Assembly: GCA_050251735.1 (NCBI GenBank)
Contig: JBFWMF010000003.1
Coordinates: 1-64,000, forward strand
Direction: 5' to 3'
Length of the DNA: 64,000 bases
Source of the DNA: Desulfitobacterium sp050251735
GTDB taxonomy: Bacteria > Bacillota > Desulfitobacteriia > Desulfitobacteriales > Desulfitobacteriaceae
The notes beneath the pieces were generated by a model. The model was not told the DNA's origin. It did not search any database and saw only the letters and a program-made list of their open reading frames with translations. Shown here piece by piece: positions 16,325-24,186 of this stretch; the first letter of the stretch is position 1; each line of letters starts with the position of its first letter. Position numbers and translations under genes: made by a program.

Positions 16325-18844
16325 CTAGACTATTTGATGTTCTGTTCGGGAAATAATCTCATTTTGGAGCCCCGGACTTAGCTCTGTAAAGTAAGCGCTA
16401 TAACCTGCAACGCGAACAATCAAATTTCGGTATTTTTCGGGATCTTTTTGCGCTTTTAGTAAAGTCTCTCTGTTAACCACAGCAAATTGAATATGCCACA
16501 ACTTCAAATCTACGAAGCTCCTAATCAATCGAATTAAATCCTTTGTTCCTTTTTCCCCTACAACTGTTTGAGGTGTAAGTTTGATATTCAATAAACGAGC
16601 AAGGCTATTAGAATGGACACGGCTCTTTGCATTGTCAATTGAGATTAAAGTTGCTAAAGGTCCTTCCTTATCCACGCCTTGGCTGGGTGAAATACCTTCG
16701 GATAATGACTCACCTGCTCTACGTCCATTAGGTGTAGCACCTACTTTACCACCCATTCCTACATGTGAAGTTACTGGAACAAACTTACAATATCTTTCTC
16801 CATAAGGTGTAGTATATTTTTTTACAGTTCTTAACAACATTTCATCCAAATTCCGCGCAATTTCATCAGCATATTCATCGTTATTACCATATTTGGGGGC
16901 ATTAAGAAGCATTTGACGAATAGGTTCATATCCTTCAAAGTTTGCCTTAAGGGCAGCTTTTAGCTCTTCTAAAGTAAATCTTTTTTCTTCAAACACTAAT
17001 TTCTTAATAGCTGCTAAAGATTCTGCACATGTACCAAATCCATTAAAGTTACAATTACCGCAATCCTTATAAACTCCACCTATATTGGGTTGGTGGATAT
17101 CCTTCATTGCATTCATACAAATGGGATGGACTGCAGATGTAAACGGTGCAGCCAAACGTGCTTTATTTGTTAACTCTAGAGCAGTCTGACGTTTATAGTA
17201 ATGTTGAACAAAGTAATCAACTGCTTCCTCTAAGTTCTGAAATACATCCTCAAAAGCCATAATACTGTCTGCTTTAATAGACGGAACCATTAATTGTCTA
17301 TGATTGGCACCATAGGTTACAAAGCCATTATTCATTGCCATTTCGAGGGCAGAAGCTAGATTGATATTACCTCCAAGTGGTAAATAAGTATCTACAGTGC
17401 TCATACGAATTTCGGTACACCCACTTTGAGCATAATCTCTTGCATCTTCAAGGGAAGCTCCATTGTTTTGAAGCATGGGAATAATCTCTTCGTCATTAAA
17501 GAATTTTGGAAACCCTACTCCTTCCTTTACCAACTCTGCAGCTGAACGAAGAAGTCGCTCTGGTGAACCTGAGTGTAAACGCACAGCGATTTCTGGATAA
17601 TGAAAGGGGAATTCCTTTTTCGACCTTAAAATTAAATATGTCAGCTCATTGGTTATATCTTTGCCAGCTCGATTTTGACCACCAATTGTAATATCTTCAA
17701 AGTGTGCATAACCTTCCCAGTAATTATTTGCATTTGTAGCATTGAATGGTACGTTATCTGCAATTTTGAACCACAAGCACTCCAAGAACTCTAAGGCTCC
17801 GTTTTCATCAATTGCACCTGATTGAATATCAGCAATATAAGTAGGATACATATATTGGTCGAATCGTCCAAGTCCAACTCCTCCATTAATTGCCTGTTCA
17901 AATCTATAAGCTACTTGTACGAACCATTGAGCTTGTACAGCCTCATGAAAATTTCTCGCACTATTTGCAGGAACCCACTCACAGTTTGCAGCAATAACTT
18001 CTAGTTCCGATTTTCGTTGAGGATCCTTTTCAATTGCAGCTAATTCTCTTGCTTTATTGGCATAACGTTTTGCATACGTAATTAGGCCTTTGCAAATGAT
18101 TATTACAGACTCCAAAAATGGAATACTATCATAATGGTTACACTTAAGATTAGATTTAATTGCAGCTAATTTATCTTCTGCTTCTTTTATGATAGAATTT
18201 AGACCTTCAGATATAATTCTTTTATACTCGCCAACCCAGTTCAAAGTGGAGCTGATATTAGAGTTATCTTGCATTAAACCAGTTGCGCCATAATCATCGT
18301 CGCCGTAAATTATTTCCCTAGTTTCTTTAGGGAGGATTGATAGGTAATGTTCGTGGGCGGTTTTCCCTTTCCAATAAGGAACGACTTTATCCATTACTTC
18401 CTTAATAGCTTCGTCCGAAATGGTATAAGCATCTTTCTTCTGTGTATCTGGCAAACCCTTCTCAAACCATCCCGCTCTTAATTCAGGATAAAGGATACAA
18501 TAACGCCCTGGACCACCGCAGGTTCCTACAATCAATTCACTATCTTGTATTACTACTTCGATGTTTTCCATAACATAGGCAACTGCCTTCGCCCATCGTA
18601 TCTCTAAAGGATATGCTTCAGTTTCTTTCATAGATTCAGTAAATAATACAGCCCTTTGAACATCAATGCGAGGGACTTGATTGTTATAACTTTCTAAAAA
18701 TTTATTAGTTCTTAATCTTGGACTTGAAAGTCCAGCACCACTTTCAAGTCTTTTCTCTTGAGGAGTTAAAAAACAATCAGAGTTATTCAATGTTTCTACA
18801 GTTCCCATACTTGACTCTTCACTCCCTAAATTTTTAATAATCAC
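16325..18844 (-). CDS. Glycyl radical enzyme of unassigned subfamily (dehydratase/lyase type)
   Basis: An 839-residue enzyme with both PFL-like domains. The thiyl Cys476 and the general-base Glu478 lie in SGCTEIRM, the C-x-E form typical of eliminating and decarboxylating family members rather than pyruvate formate-lyase (CC). The radical Gly814 is in LIVRVAGYSAYFTEL, 26 residues from the end. Where eliminases have G-H-x-x-x-D, this protein reads TLNWVGEYKRI (about 200-210), so the usual His is absent. A cysteine-bearing stretch DCGNCNFNGFG (594-604) is also unusual. I cannot assign it to choline, glycerol, hydroxyproline, isethionate, arylacetate or fumarate-adding groups. The GTG start directly abuts the activase stop. 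ATG 18808 is an alternative. It is the central enzyme of operon A. Confidence 0.88.
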   Translation of the reverse strand: MIIKNLGSEESSMGTVETLNNSDCFLTPQEKRLESGAGLSSPRLRTNKFLESYNNQVPRIDVQRAVLFTESMKETEAYPLEIRWAKAVAYVMENIEVVIQDSELIVGTCGGPGRYCILYPELRAGWFEKGLPDTQKKDAYTISDEAIKEVMDKVVPYWKGKTAHEHYLSILPKETREIIYGDDDYGATGLMQDNSNISSTLNWVGEYKRIISEGLNSIIKEAEDKLAAIKSNLKCNHYDSIPFLESVIIICKGLITYAKRYANKARELAAIEKDPQRKSELEVIAANCEWVPANSARNFHEAVQAQWFVQVAYRFEQAINGGVGLGRFDQYMYPTYIADIQSGAIDENGALEFLECLWFKIADNVPFNATNANNYWEGYAHFEDITIGGQNRAGKDITNELTYLILRSKKEFPFHYPEIAVRLHSGSPERLLRSAAELVKEGVGFPKFFNDEEIIPMLQNNGASLEDARDYAQSGCTEIRMSTVDTYLPLGGNINLASALEMAMNNGFVTYGANHRQLMVPSIKADSIMAFEDVFQNLEEAVDYFVQHYYKRQTALELTNKARLAAPFTSAVHPICMNAMKDIHQPNIGGVYKDCGNCNFNGFGTCAESLAAIKKLVFEEKRFTLEELKAALKANFEGYEPIRQMLLNAPKYGNNDEYADEIARNLDEMLLRTVKKYTTPYGERYCKFVPVTSHVGMGGKVGATPNGRRAGESLSEGISPSQGVDKEGPLATLISIDNAKSRVHSNSLARLLNIKLTPQTVVGEKGTKDLIRLIRSFVDLKLWHIQFAVVNRETLLKAQKDPEKYRNLIVRVAGYSAYFTELSPGLQNEIISRTEHQIV

Positions 18845-19774
18845 TTAGCCCTCTTTAGGCAGAAGGACACCCTTATGCCGCAGACTTGATCTTATTTGGT
18901 CATTAATTACTTGTAATTTTACTTTATTCTTTGGTTGAGTGGTTTTTAGCAAATAATTCATTCCTAATTGTTCATACTTTACACTTCCGTAGTTATGAAA
19001 AGGCATCAACTCATAATCCTTGATACCTGATAGAGTTTCTAAAAAATCTTCTACTTCTTTTAAGTCCTCGATGGAATCATTAATTTCGGGAATTACTGGT
19101 GTTCTAATGATTAAATCTAAATTAGGGAAATTCTCCCGCAACCTCTTTAAATTATTTAATATTAAAGAATTATCAACTCCTGTATATTCTCTATGCTTAT
19201 CGCTGTTAATCATCTTAATATCGTAGAAAACCAAATCACACCACTTTACCACTTTTTGCATATCTTCCCATGGTGCAAAACCACTTGTTTCAATAGCGGT
19301 ATCGATACCAGTTTCTTTAAACTTTTTAAGTAATTCCTCAACGAAATCTGACTGTAGTAAAGGCTCCCCGCCACTTATCGTTACTCCACCATTTGCTCGC
19401 CAAGCACTACCATATTTCTGGGTTTTATTATAGACTTGCTCAACCGTCATTTCTTCACCAAAGACATGCAGGGCTTTAGCGCAACAATTATACACACATT
19501 GGTGACAATTCACACAAAGCATTCTATCAATAGTAATTGTTCCATTTTCTGCTCGAGAAAGTGCACCTCTTCCGCAAGAATCTATACATTGGCCACATCC
19601 AATACATTTTTCTCTACTATAAGCAATTTGAGGAGTATGGGATTGAGACTCGGGATTAGAACACCAAATGCAACTTAGAGGACACCCCTTCAAAAATATC
19701 AAATCACGTATATTAGGCCCATCATGAACAGAAAATTTTTGAATACTAAATATTTTCCCTAATGTATTCTTCAG
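18845..19774 (-). CDS. Glycyl radical enzyme activase (radical SAM), probable CTG start
   Basis: A radical-SAM activase that makes the glycyl radical on the adjacent enzyme. Motif C-x3-C-x2-C (GCPLSCIWC) binds the SAM cluster, two extra 4Fe-4S sets follow (CIGCGQCIDSC and CVNCHQCVYNC), and GGEPLL binds SAM. The first ATG (19702) would give 285 residues and cut off a conserved N-terminus. In frame upstream the DNA encodes GKIFSIQKFSVHDGPNIRDL, the standard activase start, bounded by stops. The only good start there is CTG at 19774, 6 nt behind AAGGTGAT, giving 309 residues. The glycyl-radical enzyme gene begins at the very next base after the stop codon. Confidence 0.88.
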   Translation of the reverse strand: MKNTLGKIFSIQKFSVHDGPNIRDLIFLKGCPLSCIWCSNPESQSHTPQIAYSREKCIGCGQCIDSCGRGALSRAENGTITIDRMLCVNCHQCVYNCCAKALHVFGEEMTVEQVYNKTQKYGSAWRANGGVTISGGEPLLQSDFVEELLKKFKETGIDTAIETSGFAPWEDMQKVVKWCDLVFYDIKMINSDKHREYTGVDNSLILNNLKRLRENFPNLDLIIRTPVIPEINDSIEDLKEVEDFLETLSGIKDYELMPFHNYGSVKYEQLGMNYLLKTTQPKNKVKLQVINDQIRSSLRHKGVLLPKEG

Positions 19775-19797
19775 AAACTATCACCTTATTTCCTTGG

Positions 19798-19927
19798 AAT
19801 AAATGCTTATTACTTCTTCTTCCCTTTTTTGCTCGTATTTATCGTTATTCATCCAACCAAATAAACCACCACCATCGACGTAAAGTGCCACTCCACAAAT
19901 CATATCTGCTTTATCTGAAGCTAAGAG
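19798..19927 (-). pseudogene. 3' remnant of a second SDR gene
   Basis: About 125 bp is roughly 90% identical to the 3' end of the SDR gene at 12024-12827, including the basic EQKRKKK-type tail and its stop codon. It sits just upstream of the activase, where a complete SDR gene would be expected from comparison with operon B. The rest of the gene is missing and replaced by IS66 debris. Confidence 0.8.
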
Positions 19928-20121
19928 ATTGGAAGTGGTAAGGCTAACGGTCTGAATGGCTATAAATACCTTTGTTTTATCTTCAGCGAGCTTTCTAGGT
20001 GTGCAGTTAAGTCTTTATCCGGAATTTCCTGAAGATTATGTGCCGTGGAGTCCAAATGTCCAGGCAACCTGCAAATAGAGCAAAAACGAAAACGTCAAAT
20101 AATTGTGGATACTTTTTTTAC
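19928..20121 (+). pseudogene. IS66-family transposase 3' remnant and right end
   Basis: The plus strand reads AKANGLNGYKYL, a frameshifted middle, then FPEDYVPWSPNVQATCK and a stop at 20078, which is the C-terminus of IS66 TnpC. The element ends near 20121 with TTAC, the complement of the GTAA terminus typical of IS66. Immediately beyond it, on the minus strand, GAGGAGG and an ATG survive, probably the ribosome-binding site and start of the lost SDR gene. Confidence 0.7.
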
Positions 20122-20178
20122 ATAGGATCATCCTCCTCATTAATCATTTCACATGGATATATTACAGTAGTTATCATA

Positions 20179-20194
20179 TGCAAAAACTATGCCA
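20179..20194 (-). promoter_or_regulatory. Sigma-54 (-24/-12) promoter of operon A
   Basis: The minus strand reads TGGCATAGTTTTTGCA, TGGCAT-N5-TTGCA, a good RpoN consensus and nearly identical to the operon B promoter, with AGTTT versus GGTTT as spacer. It is about 400 bp from the activase start because the IS66 and SDR remnants lie between them. Confidence 0.87.
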
Positions 20195-20267
20195 ACCATT
20201 GTTAAATCTTATTCAGTAGGTTTCATTGGAGAATTACATGTAAAATATCTATTTATATAAAACTAAA

Positions 20268-20303
20268 TGTAGCGAATTCAAGCAGTTGTTGTCATTCGCT
20301 ACA
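20268..20303. promoter_or_regulatory. Upstream activator site for operon A (inverted repeat)
   Basis: TGTAGCGAAT and ATTCGCTACA are perfect inverted arms with a 16-nt spacer ending in GTTGTTGTC. This is the same site as at 13049-13083 and lies 74 bp from the -24 element. Being perfectly symmetric, it is probably the stronger binding site. Confidence 0.82.
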
Positions 20304-20452
20304 TTGGTTAATATGTCTTATGTAGGGCGTGTTAAATATGTCCAAAAATTAATAAAGATATTGATTTGGGTTTTTGAGTACTTTCGCGAAATTTTAAGGT
20401 ACATCAAAATATCAATTTTGGTTATAAAAACCGTACACTTGGAGGTAAAACG

Positions 20453-20816
20453 ATGTACCGTAAACAGAGCCCACAGTTTACTATAGATGATTTCAACCTG
20501 CCTTTTTCAGGAAAACTAAACCCACAATAACCGTTGGGTTGAACTTGCTAATATTATACCTTTGGATGAATTTGAAGAAAAATACGCCTTCATATTTACC
20601 AGTGACCGAGGTAACGTCGCCAAACCAGTTCGTATGGCATGCTCTGGTACGTTAATCATTCAGGCCCGTTGCAATCATACAGACCGGGAAACGGTACAGC
20701 AGATTACGGAGAATCCTTACCTTCAATGGCTCACCGCTCTTAAATTGACATGCACTATTACGCAGATATCAGCGTACTTGCTTGACCGTGCGAAAGGGAG
20801 GGTTGGTTTACAATCC
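20453..20816 (+). pseudogene. IS1182-like transposase N-terminal remnant
   Basis: After GGAGGTAAAACG an ATG opens the frame MYRKQSPQFTIDDFNLPFSG. A frameshift near 20527 leads to NNRWVELANIIPLDEFEEKY, then GNVAKPVRMACSGTLIIQAR and ENPYLQWL. This is the usual N-terminus of IS1182/IS5-type DDE transposases. The catalytic part is missing, and the relic ends against the regulator stop at 20817. Bases 20304-20452 hold no gene. Confidence 0.7.
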
Positions 20817-22796
20817 CTAGTTTATTTTGAGATTATACTTATATAGCTTCCTATAAAGAGTAGTTCTTGCAATTCCAAGTTTTTCAGCTACATGAGTAAT
20901 ATTTCCATTAAACTCTTCAAACAAATCAACGATTAGTTGTTTTTCTAGCTCTTCGAATGAGTTACTTACGATAGCTCTCCTATTCATTGTTTTATTAGAT
21001 GTTCTTAAAATTTCTGCAGGTAGTGCCTCAGTAGTTAATTCTATACCATTACACAAATTCATAGCTCTCTCAATTACATTATAAAGTTCACGTACATTTC
21101 CGGGCCAATAATAATCCATTAAAGCCTGATAAACCGAATCACTAATGTTATTAATATTTTTATGTAATATGCTATTAATCTTATGCACAAATTTCTTGAC
21201 TAATAAGGGTATATCCTTTTTATGTTCTCTTAATGGTAATAAATTAATCGTAATAACATTTAAACGATAGTATAAATCTTTTCTAAAACTGCCTTTTTCT
21301 ACTTCTTTCAATAAATCCCTATTTGTAGCTGCTATAATTCTAATATCTACGGGTATAGCATCTTGTCCTCCAATTCGAGTAATAGATTTATTCTCAATTA
21401 CTCTTAATAACATAGTTTGTAATTCACAAGGCATTTCACCAATCTCATCAAGAAAGATTGTGCCGCCATCAGCCATCTCAAATTTACCTGGATTGCCACC
21501 TCTTTTAGCACCTGTAAAGGCTCCTTCGGTATATCCAAAAAGTTCACTCGCAATTAATTCTCGTGGAATTGCCCCACAGTTTATTGCAATAAAAGGACCA
21601 TTTGCATTATTGCTTGCATTATGAATTGCTTGGGCAAATACGTCTTTTCCTGTGCCACTCTCACCTAAAAGCAAAATGTTAGAATAACTATGAGATGCAA
21701 TTTTAGCTAGTCCAACAGTCGATAGAAAATTATCTTCCTGACCAATAATGTCATTGAAAGTTAATTTTGCTTCTGCTCCTGACATCCTTTGTACCAATTT
21801 TTTTGTTCTAGCAATTTCGTTGGCTATAATTACCCACTCTCCCATTCCTGGAAGAAGATCTTCAATTTTTCTTATAGATATTATAGCTTTTCGAACCTTC
21901 TGATCACTAATGATATCAACTTCCTGATCCGTCACGTTTGCGAGGTCAGGCAAATAAGGTACTCGGAAGAAATCATATAAGCTTCTCCCAATTAAATTAC
22001 ATTGTTCCCTACGTAATATCTTGGCTGCACAGCTGTTAGCATGAGTGATAATTAATGCTTCATCAACAGCTAAAATGCCTTCCGAAATTGATTCCATTAT
22101 AGCTGTTTTATGTATAATTGCAGATTGGTACTTCATCCAAGCAAATTTAGTTTCTAGTTGCTTTTCTATTCCATGAACAGCAGCTACAATAATTCCTAGA
22201 GTATGCGGGTGAGCTTTCTTACTCTCACCAGTCATATCTAAAACGCCAACAATATTTCCGTTCGTATCGTGAATTGGGGCGGCTGAACAAGTTGAACCAT
22301 GTGAACAAATACAAAAATGCTCGTAACTAATAGTCTGAATAGCCAGATCAAGTTTTAACGCAAGTCCAATAGCGTTTGTTCCAGCACTTTCTACGCTCCA
22401 ATCAGCTCCTACAACAAAGTTTCCCCTTGAAACAGAATTTATCACTTCTTGATCTCCAATAATTTTCAAAATATAACCATTTTTATCAGTTAAGGTAACT
22501 GTAAAACCAGTGCCTGCTACAAATTTATTTAACTTTTTCATAATTGGTAATGAATGTTCTATTAAATCAATATTATTTTTTTCTAATTCAGTAGCTTCTT
22601 TAGCACTTAATAGTTTATTGACTCTTTTTTGATATGGATCAACTCCATTTTCTAAGCTTTCACACCACGAATCATAAATTACTTTTCTTACTAATCCTAA
22701 ATTAATTGAGTGGCCTTTAATGAAATTACTCCATACTGTAAATAATTGGGAATTCGTACCAAGATCATGATTGAGGTAACTTTCACTTAGATTCAT
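20817..22796 (-). CDS. AcoR-like sigma-54-dependent transcriptional activator
   Basis: A 659-residue enhancer-binding protein. The N-terminal AcoR-type GAF region (about 55-210) includes ADWSVESAGTNAIGLAL. A PAS region follows (about 225-325), then an AAA+ domain with Walker A GESGTGKD, the sigma-54 contact loop GAFTGA (GYTEGAFTGAKRGG) and Walker B GGTIFLDEIGE, and a Fis-type helix-turn-helix at the C-terminus (NITHVAEKLGIARTTLYRKL). No phospho-acceptor domain is present, so it probably senses a small ligand directly. It is the only such regulator in the window and the natural activator of the two -24/-12 promoters. The start at ATG 22796, behind AAGGGGAA, is preferred over the longer frame from 22841. 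Confidence 0.92.
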   Translation of the reverse strand: MNLSESYLNHDLGTNSQLFTVWSNFIKGHSINLGLVRKVIYDSWCESLENGVDPYQKRVNKLLSAKEATELEKNNIDLIEHSLPIMKKLNKFVAGTGFTVTLTDKNGYILKIIGDQEVINSVSRGNFVVGADWSVESAGTNAIGLALKLDLAIQTISYEHFCICSHGSTCSAAPIHDTNGNIVGVLDMTGESKKAHPHTLGIIVAAVHGIEKQLETKFAWMKYQSAIIHKTAIMESISEGILAVDEALIITHANSCAAKILRREQCNLIGRSLYDFFRVPYLPDLANVTDQEVDIISDQKVRKAIISIRKIEDLLPGMGEWVIIANEIARTKKLVQRMSGAEAKLTFNDIIGQEDNFLSTVGLAKIASHSYSNILLLGESGTGKDVFAQAIHNASNNANGPFIAINCGAIPRELIASELFGYTEGAFTGAKRGGNPGKFEMADGGTIFLDEIGEMPCELQTMLLRVIENKSITRIGGQDAIPVDIRIIAATNRDLLKEVEKGSFRKDLYYRLNVITINLLPLREHKKDIPLLVKKFVHKINSILHKNINNISDSVYQALMDYYWPGNVRELYNVIERAMNLCNGIELTTEALPAEILRTSNKTMNRRAIVSNSFEELEKQLIVDLFEEFNGNITHVAEKLGIARTTLYRKLYKYNLKIN

Positions 22797-22819
22797 GTTA
22801 AATTCCCCTTTTCTTTTAC

Positions 22820-22856
22820 TTGTAAAATTACAAATCATCAATTACAACTATTGTAA
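22820..22856. promoter_or_regulatory. Twin TTGTAA palindromes upstream of the activator gene
   Basis: Two symmetric sites lie 24-60 bp upstream of the activator start: TTGTAAAATTACAA (22820-22833) and TTACAACTATTGTAA (22842-22856). They could be operators for an autoregulatory or separate repressor. No known family site is recognised. Confidence 0.5.
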
Positions 22857-22962
22857 AAAATAGTATATTTTTGTGATTTTCAATTTAAGTCAAGGAAGAA
22901 TTCTCTTCTTTAAACAAGTTTACTTGTAGATTGCAATTTAGATTTTATTTTATAGATATACC

Positions 22963-23716
22963 CTGAAGTTCCGCACCCATAATTTTAGTTATTAGGCCAT
23001 AGCGAAATCAGATCTAAAAAGCGCAAATATCCCCATGACACTAGGTTTTGATATAATATGAGCTGCTCCAAACAAATCAAAAACGAGTTGCTATCATGTA
23101 GGAAATGAAATTGAAACGCACTCAATTCACATGCCTATTCAGTTAACAACATCATATTCGATGTGACGAAAACTTTCAAGCTGAAAACATTCTGAGCCTA
23201 AGTAATATTTAAAAAAAAGGAGACCTACAACCCCGATGTTGGATTTTATCTCTTATTATGCTAAGTAATCAAAAGATTGAGTCCAAAAAAGAGAAAATGC
23301 CGTCAATCCAGCTTCTATTTAAGATTACACTAACAAAGCAAAACCTTTAGACAAATTGGCAAATTTCTTTTGTTCATAACCACGCCGACATCAAGAAAAA
23401 ACTTAGCTTTAAAACCTAACTTTAGAGTTCTTTGATGGGAAAAGCTTCATACCCCTTGATTTTAGTCGTCACTCTGAAAAAGTTCTTAAGAAAGGCCGCC
23501 AACATTTTAAGAATCAACACGCTCGGAGACCTCTTTGCTTATTTGAGTAAAGAGTTTAGTCCTTCTATAGTCTTTCGTTGGGTATGGGAAACCCTTGGTC
23601 TCGATAAAATTCTTGTTGTGCTCTTTAGTGAAAGAGAATTGAGCATTGATGTCCAAGATGCTGTCTTTGCATGGTCTAAATCGAGTTATTTACACCTTAA
23701 GGGTGCGAATTTCAAT
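22963..23716 (+). pseudogene. Degenerate IS1634/IS4-like element with internal deletion
   Basis: Possible terminal repeats CTGAAGTTCCGCACCC (22963-22978) and GGGTGCGAATTTCAAT (23701-23716) are imperfectly inverted. Between them a plus-strand frame from 23432 reads SPSIVFRWVWETLGLDKILV and ERELSIDVQDAVFAW, like the N-terminal part of IS1634-type transposases. The catalytic region is missing. From 23717 to 24186 I see only weak, unrecognised open frames, probably more IS debris. Confidence 0.5.
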
Positions 23717-24186
23717 ATACATTACCGCTACACCAAAATGACAAAGAGCTAATTGTATTGTTTGTCCATAGAAAGTAGCAACTATTATGGTTGACAGTTA
23801 TCTGTATGTGAGTGAACTCAGTTAAGGCCCCTCATGAGACTATTAATTTGAGCAAGATATTGAAGATTACTAAAAAAGCACAGACTATTATCCAGAAGCC
23901 GTTTTGGCAGATTAAATCTACCAAATCGCGACAACCAAGCTTTCGGCAAGAGGAATGGTATTGCCTAAGCGCTCCAGCGTTAGGACGCCCAAAAGCTGGT
24001 AAATACAGAAATAGAAACGGCTAAGAGTGTGATCATGCAGCAATTCATTTGCCATGAACTTGGAGCATCCACTCAAGGTTCTTTTTAACCCTTTTATCGT
24101 TTTTATTTTTCATTAAAGTTTACAAGGCTTACTTAAAATGTACAGAACTATTATAAACTTAATTTCCATATGGTTGTTCTGCATCC

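Noticed and set aside
16325..18844. Assignment of the glycyl radical enzyme as benzylsuccinate or alkylsuccinate synthase
   Set aside because: The active-site motif is GCTE rather than the fumarate-adding type as I know it, and no small subunits are encoded nearby.
20304..20486. Short plus-strand frame from 20286
   Set aside because: It runs through the enhancer and non-coding spacer and has no protein-like features; the relic transposase begins at 20453 in another frame.
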